Positions 27,261 through 36,664 of a stretch of DNA of 64,000 nucleotides are shown here, one piece after another (positions within the stretch are counted from its first letter, which is position 1; each line of letters opens with the position of its first letter). The position numbers and the translations under genes were made by a program. The stretch lies in assembly GCA_900074745.1 (NCBI GenBank), contig LT598468.1, positions 1,178,001-1,242,000 on the forward strand, written 5' to 3'. The notes under the pieces were generated by a model. That model searched no databases. It was not told the DNA's origin and saw nothing but the letters and a program-made list of their open reading frames with translations. Source of the stretch: Lachancea mirantina. Taxonomy: Eukaryota; Ascomycota; Saccharomycetes; Saccharomycetales; Saccharomycetaceae.

Positions 27261-28133
27261 ATGTCGATTTATAGCCAGGCAAATTTTAACTCTCAAAATT
27301 ATCAGCTGAATCGGCCAACCTATCCGGAGAGCTTGTATGAGGCCGTGATAAATTTTCATGGGACGGCGTCAAGGGAAGTTTGTGTAGATGTTGGCTGTGG
27401 GACTGGAATTGCAACTTTTCCCTTATTGAATTATTTTGCCAAGGTAATTGGAACGGATCCCTCAGCTACGATGCTCGCCACGGCCGGCCAATTGAAACAA
27501 AATCTTCAAGTCGACCTTCAAGACAGAACTGAATTTTTACAATCGTCTGCAGAGAATGTTTCAGATGTATGTAACGATAGTTCTGTTGACCTTATTACAG
27601 GTGCAGAATGTATCCACTGGGTAGATCATCCAAAGTTTTTTGATGCCGCGTTCAAGGCTTTGAAGCCCGGAGGAACCCTGGCCTACTGGTTTTACGTTGA
27701 GCCAATTTTTTTGGACTATCCTAAAGCCAACAAGATTTTTCAAAAGTATATTCATGATGACCCTCTTTACTTGGGTCCTCTTTGGAAGTTCGGCATGAAA
27801 AAACATCTACGGAGTTTTGGTCTTACAATTGAGATTCCGGCTAATAAATTTGAAGACATTGAATCACACGTCTATATCCCACTTGAAAGTCCAAAAGAAA
27901 CCGAATTCATGATCAGAAAGGAGGAATACACAGCAAATGATCTCTGCAGCTACGTCCAAAGCTTCAGCGCATATCACTCATGGCAGCAAGAGCATGGCAA
28001 AGATGGTAAAGACGTTGCACGAATGCTCATTGACGAAATCACTAAAGAATGCCAGTGGACACCTGATCAAAGACTCAGAGTTGAATGGGGAACCAGTTAC
28101 TTCCTAGCAAGAAAAAAGAAGAACGCCTATTGA
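27261..28133 (+). CDS. SAM-dependent methyltransferase, Tmt1/Crg1-like
   Basis: A class I methyltransferase of 290 residues. The N-terminus NYQLNRPTYPESLYEAV is the family signature of yeast trans-aconitate methyltransferase Tmt1 and of Crg1. SAM motif I is VDVGCGTGIAT (residues 42-52), an acidic ribose-binding position falls in VIGTDPSATML, and AECIHWVDHPKFFDAAFKALKPGG covers motifs II-III. It is probably cytosolic; no targeting signal is seen. Substrate cannot be read from the sequence. It is not at this site in S. cerevisiae, where IMH1 and the CDA genes adjoin, so it was inserted here or lost there. The last coding base is 45 bp from the convergent chitin deacetylase. Confidence 0.88.
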   Translation: MSIYSQANFNSQNYQLNRPTYPESLYEAVINFHGTASREVCVDVGCGTGIATFPLLNYFAKVIGTDPSATMLATAGQLKQNLQVDLQDRTEFLQSSAENVSDVCNDSSVDLITGAECIHWVDHPKFFDAAFKALKPGGTLAYWFYVEPIFLDYPKANKIFQKYIHDDPLYLGPLWKFGMKKHLRSFGLTIEIPANKFEDIESHVYIPLESPKETEFMIRKEEYTANDLCSYVQSFSAYHSWQQEHGKDGKDVARMLIDEITKECQWTPDQRLRVEWGTSYFLARKKKNAY

Positions 28134-28178
28134 AATTTAAAAACTCGGTTCTCTACTCTATCTAAATCGAATTCTTTT

Positions 28179-29147
28179 TTATAAGTTGAATGAACTGATA
28201 TTTTTGGAAGATGAAAATGTTCTGATGTAATCAATGCCTCCGACACACTCGGCAACAGTCATTTGATCATCCCCAATAATTTTGTTGACATTTATCCCAA
28301 CATTTACTGTTTTATGAGCTCCATCGTGCTCCAAAATTATTCCAGTGCCTTCTTGTTTCCATTCTTGCACGTCACGGTAAATGCTTTCTTCAGTTCTAAC
28401 AGAAGGATCGTCAGACATCAATTGCCAATCAAACGAATCGTGATCCCAAAGAACAGCTTGCAAACCAAACATCCTTGAAATCGCTCGAACTCGATTGTCA
28501 ATGGCACCATAAGGGGGTCTAAACCATTTGGGTAAATGGTCCCCTGTTGCATTCATGGCCCAGATAGACCATTGCAATTGTGCAATGATTTCTTCATTTG
28601 TAAGGCTGGGCAGGAACGGATGAGACCAAGTGTGGGTGCCAATTAAATGACCAGCATCAATTATTTTTTGGTAAATTTCGGGATAATTTACAATATTCAC
28701 ACCTAAATTGAAAAAAGTTGTCTTGTGATCCAATGAGTCGAGCAGCCTTTCAGTTGCCTGTGACGGACCGTCGTCAAACGTTTGTGAAAGTTTACGGCAG
28801 GTAAAAACATCGTCGGGAGCCACGCATCTGTCGCAATCGAACGAACATGATTCACGTGGATTTGCACCACAGACACCTTGTGGATACGGTTTGTAATCAG
28901 GGATTAAACTAAAATCGATAAAATCCATAGGAATATAAGGAGGATCAATTCCTGGCCATTCAGAAATCCCAGTAAAATCCGTGAGCCACTGCGGGAATGG
29001 AGTTTGCGGATGACCAACTCTCACAGAGACCAGACCACCAACTGGCTGGTTTTTCTTATCAGCAGAGTCATTGTCATGTGCTTTGACTGCTGCAAGTTGT
29101 TCGAAAACAGGTCCAAGTAATAAGGTTTTTTTCGTCCACACCACCAT
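28179..29147 (-). CDS. Chitin deacetylase, Cda1/Cda2-like
   Basis: This enzyme converts chitin to chitosan for the ascospore wall. The 322-residue protein aligns end to end with S. cerevisiae Cda1 and Cda2. The NodB/polysaccharide deacetylase domain (about residues 115-300) shows LSQTFDDGPS (catalytic Asp and metal Asp), HTWSHPFLPSL (metal-binding His pair), RPPYG and a C-terminal ILEHDGA. A Cys cluster (CGANPRESCSFDCDRC) precedes it. The N-terminal hydrophobic stretch is short, so the signal peptide is weak. One gene stands here where S. cerevisiae has tandem CDA1-CDA2. A near-match to the Ndt80 sporulation element lies about 85 bp upstream. Confidence 0.94.
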   Translation of the reverse strand: MVVWTKKTLLLGPVFEQLAAVKAHDNDSADKKNQPVGGLVSVRVGHPQTPFPQWLTDFTGISEWPGIDPPYIPMDFIDFSLIPDYKPYPQGVCGANPRESCSFDCDRCVAPDDVFTCRKLSQTFDDGPSQATERLLDSLDHKTTFFNLGVNIVNYPEIYQKIIDAGHLIGTHTWSHPFLPSLTNEEIIAQLQWSIWAMNATGDHLPKWFRPPYGAIDNRVRAISRMFGLQAVLWDHDSFDWQLMSDDPSVRTEESIYRDVQEWKQEGTGIILEHDGAHKTVNVGINVNKIIGDDQMTVAECVGGIDYIRTFSSSKNISSFNL

Positions 29148-29229
29148 TTTAAACTTTGGTTAAACAGTGGAAATAATGCTACAGAAGACGAGAAACCAGA
29201 ACTGACCCCTTCTTATAGAATCTCGAGTT

Positions 29230-29238
29230 TTTTGTGCT
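29230..29238 (-). promoter_or_regulatory. Middle sporulation element-like site before chitin deacetylase
   Basis: On the gene strand the bases AGCACAAAA match eight of nine positions of the Ndt80 element GNCRCAAAW. The distance to the ATG, about 85 bp, and the sporulation role of the gene fit. Short sites occur by chance. Confidence 0.35.
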
Positions 29239-29839
29239 TGGCATTTTGTAGGTTTCATTAGCACTTGCTTAGATAGTCAAGAACGATCACTATTGCACGA
29301 AACTGACGCAGTGAAACCCGGACTTCTTGGCGCGTATTGTCAGAGGACATCTAAGAAATGGCAAAATTAGAACACGGAAATTGGTCTCAACTTGTCCCGT
29401 AGTAGGTGAAACCTACCCAATTAATAAAAATCAATTGCGTAACATTGCACCATAAACAAATTCACCGCGGCACCCTATATTTCGGTATTCTTAGTTGCTC
29501 GGATGAAAAATCTTTATTTAGATCGCAATATGCTTAGCTGCTAATGTTTGTCATGGTTGAGGAGCATTCCGTGGCACGGACTACACTCCAAGATGAGAGA
29601 CTTCCCACTAAGCATGCTTGTCATCTCCCAACTGCCTAGGGGAAACCCGACTCACGTGATGTTTTTGTATAAAAAAGAGCCTTACTTAGTCCAAATTGAA
29701 GGGCCGTCAAAGGTGACTATATTTCCTGCTTTCGACCGAACTGAACCCACACACCTTAGGTCTCGGATAAATGCTTGAAGAACTCCCCGTCTAAAAGGAT
29801 AGCCACGTGAATCTATTTTCAACTTTCGACCGAAACTTG

Positions 29840-29852
29840 ACACCCACACACC
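29840..29852 (+). promoter_or_regulatory. Rap1-consensus site
   Basis: ACACCCACACACC matches the Rap1 consensus ACACCCRYACAYM at every position. A weaker sister (GAACCCACACACC, 29743-29755) lies 97 bp away in the same orientation within the duplicated module. Confidence 0.55.
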
Positions 29853-30462
29853 TACGTTTATTCTTGGCACAAGTATAGAGCTCGTTTCGGATAAATGCAA
29901 TTATCACGGGGGGGTGTAGGGGTTCGGACTAATTCTAGATCGATCCATACTCTTCCATTGGGCCCCTCAGACATCAATCCCGCCTAACGCTTTCAAGGAA
30001 TATCAAGTATTACTCATTGCAACACGAGTTCTAACTCCGAAGCAGCAACTCAGCGCGTAATCTAAGAGATTCTTAGGATGCTCCGTTGAATCGGATTCAT
30101 AATTAATTCGACCGGGTACCTAGGCTTGGATTTCGGGCGAAGTGGGGCTTAGATCGCTCACGTTTCTGAGTCGTATAGTGCTGTTGGTAATTGTATGTAG
30201 ACAGACCACGGCTAGAAGGTGAGAGGAAACCCCGTTAGGGAGGTGGGCGGATGAAAAAAAAGGGAGGCGCGGGATACGGAAAGTTATCGACGGCGTGGGC
30301 TGCCCACGCCCTGATCTTTCCAAAAACATATAAGTAGACCTGTAGATTTCTGAGTGGCTCTGTGATTTACTGTAGTATTTGATAGTCCAAAGCTCTTAGA
30401 TCGACGCTTAAATCGATAATAGGGTATTGTCAACCAAAAACACAGACACACACATCCAAAAA

Positions 30463-30684
30463 ATGAAATTTCTCAAGTCCACAACTTCTAGTACTGCGAG
30501 ATGGGTCCTCGGCAAAAGTTTTGTGCCCAAAGCCACAATTAGGACGACAACGTTTCCTAGCATCGTGACCTCAGAATTTAGCACGAGAGCTCCCATGATC
30601 ATCAGCAGCAAAGACCAGAAACCAACTGTCATCAGCTCAGACAACGAAGAGGTGGAGACGGTGAGTGGTCATATCCGCGTATGA
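30463..30684 (+). CDS. Small protein, possible YLR307C-A ortholog
   Basis: A 73-residue open frame starts at an ATG in an ideal A-rich context (CCAAAAAATG) with a TATA-like ATATAAG about 130 bp upstream. I do not recognise the sequence. The N-terminus (MKFLKSTTSSTARWVLGKSFVPK) is basic and hydroxylated, like a possible mitochondrial presequence; the C-terminal third is acidic. Position and orientation, between UBC12 and chitin deacetylase and opposite to both, are those of YLR307C-A (about 87 residues) in S. cerevisiae, so it may be its ortholog. That rests on position, not on sequence. Confidence 0.5.
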   Translation: MKFLKSTTSSTARWVLGKSFVPKATIRTTTFPSIVTSEFSTRAPMIISSKDQKPTVISSDNEEVETVSGHIRV

Positions 30685-30886
30685 ACTCGCACACAGTTCA
30701 TGAAAGGAAACGTCCTTTTTAGATGTAAGTGATCTGATTTTTGATATTTTCTCGGCACTCGCATGGCTGGTTCAGAGGTGCCGCCGAATTCTGACACAGG
30801 CCAGAAATTTGTCTCTTTGTATAACTTCAATTATGCCATCGACGGTTTTTGTATAGCACAGAAATACTTCAATAACGCTCAGTAAG

Positions 30887-31503
30887 TTAGGAAACTACGC
30901 GGTCGTACCGTACATTTCGCAGAACGCCTCCGCGCATAGTCGCTTGAACGTGGGCACCAAACTTGTTCGCATCGGCTTGAAGATCAAATGCCGCGTCTTT
31001 GTTCAAGGGGTCTTTGGCATTGGGCTCCAGGAACAGCAGCAGGAGTCCAACTAAGATGCTCTGGAGGTCCAAAACTGGCGACCAGTCTTCTCTGAGAATG
31101 TTCAGGCACACGTTGCCACTCACGTCTATGTTTGGATGGTAGATCTTGTTAAGACATTTGACTTTCGGCGGTTCAATGGGATATGTGTCTTTGAAATGCA
31201 ATGAAAACTTGAATGTCCCAGAACGGTAGAAACCTTCATCAGGCAGAATCGTCATGTAAGCCGTAGAATTGGCAAGTAGATCGCTCTCGTCGAGCAGAAC
31301 GGTCGGTGGAATATCTATCGAGGCTAAATCTTGCCTTAATCGCAACTGCGCTGGAGTCAGACTTGTTTCCAGTACTAGCGCAGAACCACTCTGCTGCTGC
31401 TTCTCCTGCTGCTTTCGCTGCTGCATCTGTCGCAGTTTTAACTAGGAAACATATAATGTCAGTAATTTGGTCAGCTCAAGAGTCCCAGAACGCTGCATAC
31501 CAT
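30887..31503 (-). CDS. UBC12: Ubc12, NEDD8/Rub1-conjugating enzyme (intron after ATG)
   Basis: The exons are 31501-31503 (ATG only) and 30887-31441, giving 185 residues, close to the 188 of S. cerevisiae. Splicing produces MLKLRQMQQRK, matching the yeast MLKLRQLQKKK, the N-terminal peptide that binds the Rub1-activating enzyme. The UBC fold follows, with catalytic Cys in HPNIDVSGNVCLNILREDWSP. Ubc12 transfers Rub1 to cullins, chiefly Cdc53. The intron position after the start codon is shared with S. cerevisiae. Neighbours to the left match YLR306-310. Confidence 0.96.
31442..31500 (-). other. UBC12: UBC12 intron (59 nt)
   Basis: Read on the gene strand, the intron starts GTATGC, has a TACTGAC branch point (31464-31458) and ends CCTAG. 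It is short for a yeast intron. Without splicing the ATG frame does not join the UBC domain frame. Confidence 0.9.
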
Positions 31504-32520
31504 CGTGGTTTCTTGTATTCTGTTGATCTAGAGTAAAGTCCGGCGTTTAAGGATGATATGGAAAGTCAAAAGTGACTTTCATTAAATGAATTTCTTCTGA
31601 GTGATAATTCAAAGAAGAAAGAGGGTTGAAACAAGGACATAGAAGAAAATAGGGCGTCGCTCCGATCACGGAAGATGGAGATGTTGACACTTGTATTTGC
31701 AGCTCGTTGCGCTACAAATTTCCATAGCTGGGGAGGTAGAGATATATCCCTGGTGCCATCTCTTGACCTCGTAAGAGACGTTGCAAAGGGTTTGCTAGTC
31801 TAACTGACGTGTGTAGTTACTTCAGACATTTTCCAGGGCTTCTTGCGTACAGACTTGAGCGGCTAAACTGATCGTAACAGCCGCAGGATAGACAGATGTG
31901 CGATAGAAAATGATTTAACTCACCAGATACGGCTCATCACTAGAAACCCAAAGGAAGAGCAGCAGAAACCTCAGCCAGAAAACTTGAAATACAGGCACAA
32001 AAGATGACATGTTTCTGGCGTGAAAGAGAATTGCCTCAGATTTTGACCGAAGATGGGAAGGACAATCTTGATTCATATCAAAATGTTGGCTCAGATTGCA
32101 CCATGAGTTTATGCAGCTTTACAGAATCTACAGGGGTGAGCTACCACAACTAGGCCGTTCTTCTCACCTTTACTGATGGAGTTTGACGACTCGAAAATCC
32201 ACTCTCTTGTCACAAGCTTGATATTCATCGATTTGGCGAATTGTTACTGAAAATTAATCCAATTATTCACAACTGGGTTTACGAAAACATAGTTTGATCT
32301 TACAGTGCTTGTTCGTCTCAAGGTTGTGCACGTGCCGGACGACCTTCAAAGTCGCACGTCACCGTATCAGATTACACAAGATATCGAAACCACATTTCTT
32401 GAGGCTCAAATGCTACTGCCCGACAGATGCCGCTGCCGCACGTATTCACTCTTCTTTTTTGTACATTTGGTACTGCTTGTGCTTGCATTCCACGTCGTAG
32501 AAGAGGGCACTCAACTTGAG

Positions 32521-32527
32521 TGACTCA
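32521..32527 (+). promoter_or_regulatory. Gcn4 site, distal, upstream of ARG3
   Basis: TGACTCA is the exact Gcn4 consensus, here inside the larger dyad CTTGAGTGACTCAAG. It is about 640 bp before the ARG3 ATG. Confidence 0.5.
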
Positions 32528-32970
32528 AGTGGCTTCAGAGGATCATTCCATACGAAATTTAAAGTCCGACAAGCAAAGAAGCGGCGTACAGAGAGAGATT
32601 GGTTCTCAACGCATTGAAGAGCATGAGACTTGATCAAAATCTGCTCTGACAAATTAAACTTCTTTTATCAAACACCTGTATTCGATTCAAGGAAACTCTC
32701 CTTTAAGCCAGCCGCGCGGACATAAAAAAATACTGTGAGTTACGTAAAGTTCGAACTCGCGAAGGAATCATCAGCAAGGCAAAAAAAAACTCGGTATGAC
32801 TCTAGCTTTCGAGTTGGCTGCATTGGAATATGAAGTAACGTTTCTCATAGTGCTCGTTCTTGTGCCGTTCGTGCCGTGTTGTCTGAGAAGTAACGTAGAT
32901 AAAACTACTGGCAGAGCCGTATCGCTCAGAGTTAGCGTGTGTCATGCACCTCTCACTGACCTGCCATTTT

Positions 32971-32977
32971 TGACTCA
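32971..32977 (+). promoter_or_regulatory. Gcn4 site, proximal, upstream of ARG3
   Basis: An exact TGACTCA lies about 200 bp before the ARG3 ATG, a usual distance for general amino-acid control. ARG3 is a known Gcn4 target in S. cerevisiae. Confidence 0.65.
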
Positions 32978-33170
32978 CACACGCTGAGGAAATCGCCATC
33001 AGTGGGAAATTGAACAAATTTGCGTACATAAAGCGGCTTTGTTGTGAAGGTTTGGAAAAAAGTCCTCTAAGTACAGGTAACAACGACGAACCCGTGTCTT
33101 GAACCCTTCGAAGCTTGAGGCGACATACGACATAACCATTTGAACAGATTTCGATTTTAAACTTTCAAAT

Positions 33171-34133
33171 ATGCGTCACTTGACTTCTATTAAGGATCTC
33201 AGCGATCAAGAGTTCCGTATACTTGTAGAAAGAGCAGAACACTTCAAAAAGCTATTCAAAGCAAATGACATCAATGAAACGCAGAAGCAGCATTTGAAGC
33301 TGCTTGGAAAAACCGTCGCTTTGATTTTTTCTAAGAGATCGACTAGAACAAGACTTTCTTCCGAGGGAGCTGCGGCTTATTTCGGAGCGCTACCCATGTT
33401 TTTGGGCAAAGAAGACATCCAAATGGGCGTCAATGAAAGTTTCTACGACACAACAAAAGTGGTTTCGTCGATGGTTTCCTGCATTTTTGCTCGGGTGAAT
33501 AAGCATTCCGAGATCCAAGAATTGGTGGCACACTCGTCCGTTCCAGTGATCAATTCGCTGTGCGACAAATTTCATCCGCTACAAGCCATCTGCGACGTTT
33601 TAACGATAAAGGAACATCTAGACTACAACAAGAGAAAATTAAAGGTAGCATGGGTCGGAGACGCCAACAATGTGATCAACGACATGGCGATTGCTTGCTT
33701 AAAAGTCGGTATCGACGTCTCGGTTTCTTCACCCGTGGGCATCGAACTGGATGCGGAGATTTGCGAGATTGCTCACAGCACGGCCAAGAGCAACAACGCC
33801 AAATTCGTATTCACACACAACTCTACAGAAGCCGTGAAGGACGCCAACATTGTCGTCACAGACACATTCATTTCGATGGGCGAAGAATTCGCCAAAGTCG
33901 CCAAGCTAAAGCAGTTCCAAGGCTTCCAAGTTAATTCGGAACTGTGCTCTCATGCTGCGCGAGACTACATTTTTATGCATTGTCTTCCAAGACACCACGA
34001 GGAAGTGACCGAAGATATTTTTTACGGCGAACACTCTATCGTGTTCGAGCAAGCTTCCAACAGACTGTTTGCGGCGATGGCTGCTTTGGACGTCTTCGTT
34101 GTGAACAAAGGTGACTTTTCAGCAGGTCCTTGA
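33171..34133 (+). CDS. ARG3: Ornithine carbamoyltransferase
   Basis: Arg3 joins carbamoyl phosphate and ornithine to make citrulline in arginine synthesis; in S. cerevisiae it is cytosolic. The 320-residue protein shows the carbamoyl-phosphate motif STRTR (residues 57-61), HPLQAICD (about 134-141) and the ornithine-site HCLPRH (about 270-275). The N-terminus MRHLTSIKDLSDQEF lacks a mitochondrial presequence and is shorter than that of S. cerevisiae (338). Adjacent TRL1 (convergent, 74 bp away) agrees with YJL088W/YJL087C. Two Gcn4 sites lie upstream. Confidence 0.98.
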   Translation: MRHLTSIKDLSDQEFRILVERAEHFKKLFKANDINETQKQHLKLLGKTVALIFSKRSTRTRLSSEGAAAYFGALPMFLGKEDIQMGVNESFYDTTKVVSSMVSCIFARVNKHSEIQELVAHSSVPVINSLCDKFHPLQAICDVLTIKEHLDYNKRKLKVAWVGDANNVINDMAIACLKVGIDVSVSSPVGIELDAEICEIAHSTAKSNNAKFVFTHNSTEAVKDANIVVTDTFISMGEEFAKVAKLKQFQGFQVNSELCSHAARDYIFMHCLPRHHEEVTEDIFYGEHSIVFEQASNRLFAAMAALDVFVVNKGDFSAGP

Positions 34134-34207
34134 ACAGGAAGCGTAGTTACACGAATGACATGTAAGGAATCAATAGGAAAATCGATAAATTATTAAATGA
34201 AAAGCTG

Positions 34208-36664
34208 TTAGATGTTGATGCAAACCCTGGCATTTAGTGTAGGAGCGTCTTTGAAAATGACACTAGTCGTTCCATCCGGATGATTACCAGCAACGTTACC
34301 GTGTTCGCGCGTGACCGCCTGACATAAAGCATTGGAGTAAAATGGCTTGACTCCAGGTTGAAGCAAGGCGACCGTTATGTGCGAATATTCATTAGCGCAG
34401 CTTAAATGGGGAACCGGCGTTTGAGTCTTCTCGTCGAAAACGCATTCGTCATCCAATAGAACTAGCGCGGCCATAATTTTATCATCCCAGATAAGTTTGT
34501 CCAACTTGAAATTTACAAAGTCAGACGTTTTAATCAAGCTTTTCGAAACCGTGCTGTTCGACTTCAAAAGATACCCAGAATAGCGTTTATTATATTCACA
34601 CCACAGGTCTTTCTGCTTTTTCGTACCCTTCCGTCCCGATATCACGTGGCCCAGCGTAATGTGAAGAGATTTCTGACATCTGCCCTCTTCTATAACTTTT
34701 TCGAAAACTGTCGTGTCAACGCCATTCGATGAGCTCTCCACGAGCTGAGATAGATTTTTAATGAAACCATCCACGTCGGATACCTCTGCAGAAAAATAAA
34801 TGGGTTTGTGCTTGAATTCCTTTTTATCTTGCCCTTTGACTATCTTTGTGATAGTAGGACGATAATGCAAACTCTGCTCGAAGGCACTATTGATCTCTGA
34901 ATCAGAAGGCAATTTCGGAACAAGGACAGCGTACTCTTTATGCAATGCTGTCAAAATTCTTTTTGCATTGAGAAGTGACGAATTTTCTTCTTTCACGCTC
35001 AACTGTAAAACAAAGTCAAATGAGCAATCAGGACTGGCGTCGGCCCTCAAGGGCTGGTATCTTTGCAAAAACCCATTCATGATACCCAAAACTTTCTTTT
35101 GGCCATCACTGATGGCTTTGATACTTTGATGATTGTCTCCCCTAGCCATGACCCGCTTGATTGTTATACTGGTGGTATCTTCGACGTCTTCGTACGAGAG
35201 AAAACTTACACCTATTATCTTCACATTGCAATCATAGGGTAGATAGTCTTCTTTTAATTCAGTAAACCATTCAAAAAGCTGCTTTCGTTCACGGTATTGG
35301 TGATTGTTTCTGTCAATGATTACACATTTCACGCCGTCTTGAGCCAACAACTCCAAAGACTTCTTCATTAGCATTGACTTGTCTCTTCCAGTGATGTCAT
35401 CATTTTGAACATGCTGCCAAGTTTCAGGGTAAAGATTCTTCAAAGTAAGGGCCGTGGTAGTTTTCCCACATCCTATAGTTGCAATGGGAATTATGATAAA
35501 TTTTGTGTTCTTATCAACTTTGTCGTAATCCACAGCATTACGCATTTCAAGTTCCCTGACCTTTTCGTGATTGAGAATTTCGAGCCCAGATAGGCCATAA
35601 CTGTCCAAGAATTGCTTACGCATGCTGATAATTCCTATGTCCTTGAGATAATTTTCACGGATATCTGGACTTGAATCGAGAATAGGAATGACAAAGTCCA
35701 AATACTTATTTGTGATAAATTTGTGCTTTCTGAATCGGAAAACACGCGATTTGGATAGGATATACTCTTTAGTAACCTCCCGCCATTGTCTGTACATCAA
35801 GTAAGGTTCTTCAAACTTGAATTTGAAGAAAAACGCCTCTCCATTCAAGATCTTGGATCTTATTACAAAACCTTCAATCTCTTGACCTTGGTAAGAACCA
35901 GTCTCTGAACAGCTTTCCAAAAACTTTCTAAGTGAGAAAATGTCTGGTTTAACCAAATATTCAATCTTCTTAAACCCAAATTCGTCGGCAAATTTGCGGA
36001 CTTCAATAGTCGGTAGCGTGGCGAACGTGGGTTGGTTGTAATTGAGGCCGTGTAGATAAAGTCCAGCGTCTGATTTCGTGTACTCTAAGATGTGTTCCTC
36101 AAATGAATCATCGCAATACTCAGCAACGGCCGTTAGGCTTGACTGGTAAAGTTTTTGGGCTAATGCCCTGGGGTCAATATCAAGGGCTTTTAATTGAGCT
36201 TCCAGAAACGTTTTCCCTGCCAGAGCATGATTTCTGTCCGAGTCCTCTCGAGGACCCGTTGAATGCTTCGAACATACGACTAGTGTCCCATCTGCCAGGC
36301 CTGATATGAATATGATGCACCCGTTCTCCTTGACAGTAACTTCGTAGGGTCCCTTGGTGTTCCTTTCGAGCTCTTCCCATTTGGTAGCATTAACCTCATC
36401 AACGTTGAAAAATTTATCGTATCCTCGAGCCACAATCGTAGGGTCCTCAGGATCGTCTGAGATGAACAGTCCTCGCGCATTAGTTGGCAGAGTTATATTA
36501 TTTTTGCCGTAATCCCATTCATTGAACTTCCAACTAATCAGTTGTCCACTATGTTCGAAAATATCACACCGAAAACTATAAGCTTTGCCTCGCCGTTGTA
36601 GCTGAGACGCCGCTTCTAATTCCGTAACGAGTTGCTTGACAGATTTTTGTCGACTATCAGCCAT
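34208..36664 (-). CDS. TRL1: Trl1, multifunctional tRNA ligase
   Basis: Trl1 seals tRNA exons and spliced HAC1 mRNA in the unfolded-protein response. Three domains are visible in 818 residues (yeast 827). The adenylyltransferase ligase has the nucleotidyl Lys at about residue 112 in VKENGC. The polynucleotide kinase has a P-loop ATIGCGKTTTAL near residue 395. The cyclic phosphodiesterase has two H-x-T motifs, HITL near 668 and HITV near 763. All key residues are present. Start is the ATG at 36664. Confidence 0.98.
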   Translation of the reverse strand: MADSRQKSVKQLVTELEAASQLQRRGKAYSFRCDIFEHSGQLISWKFNEWDYGKNNITLPTNARGLFISDDPEDPTIVARGYDKFFNVDEVNATKWEELERNTKGPYEVTVKENGCIIFISGLADGTLVVCSKHSTGPREDSDRNHALAGKTFLEAQLKALDIDPRALAQKLYQSSLTAVAEYCDDSFEEHILEYTKSDAGLYLHGLNYNQPTFATLPTIEVRKFADEFGFKKIEYLVKPDIFSLRKFLESCSETGSYQGQEIEGFVIRSKILNGEAFFFKFKFEEPYLMYRQWREVTKEYILSKSRVFRFRKHKFITNKYLDFVIPILDSSPDIRENYLKDIGIISMRKQFLDSYGLSGLEILNHEKVRELEMRNAVDYDKVDKNTKFIIIPIATIGCGKTTTALTLKNLYPETWQHVQNDDITGRDKSMLMKKSLELLAQDGVKCVIIDRNNHQYRERKQLFEWFTELKEDYLPYDCNVKIIGVSFLSYEDVEDTTSITIKRVMARGDNHQSIKAISDGQKKVLGIMNGFLQRYQPLRADASPDCSFDFVLQLSVKEENSSLLNAKRILTALHKEYAVLVPKLPSDSEINSAFEQSLHYRPTITKIVKGQDKKEFKHKPIYFSAEVSDVDGFIKNLSQLVESSSNGVDTTVFEKVIEEGRCQKSLHITLGHVISGRKGTKKQKDLWCEYNKRYSGYLLKSNSTVSKSLIKTSDFVNFKLDKLIWDDKIMAALVLLDDECVFDEKTQTPVPHLSCANEYSHITVALLQPGVKPFYSNALCQAVTREHGNVAGNHPDGTTSVIFKDAPTLNARVCINI

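Larger units (their letters stand above)
29148..30462. promoter_or_regulatory. Divergent region with duplicated Rap1-like modules
   Basis: These 1315 bp lie between chitin deacetylase and a small gene. Two related modules (29729-29774 and 29823-29898) each run CTTTCGACCGAA, then a CCCACACACC site, then TCGGATAAATGC. The second holds ACACCCACACACC, a full match to the Rap1 consensus. CACGTG occurs near 29655 and 29804. TATAAAAAA near 29670 and ATATAAG near 30328 could be TATA elements. No further gene is supported. Confidence 0.5.
31504..33170. other. Long gene-poor region at a synteny junction
   Basis: These 1667 bp separate a block like YLR306-310 from one like YJL088-YJL080/YKR022-014. Two perfect Gcn4 sites lie within the ARG3 promoter side. 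An open frame at 32305-32523 has no ATG but contains a strongly hydrophobic stretch (SLFFFVHLVLLVLAFHVV) and begins just after a possible 3' splice site (CTTACAG, ending about 32303). I could not find a matching first exon. Nothing else is supported. Confidence 0.4.

Noticed and set aside
29881-30120. Possible tRNA gene in the CDA upstream region
   Set aside because: GGTTCGG near 29931 is not accompanied by an A box or a cloverleaf.
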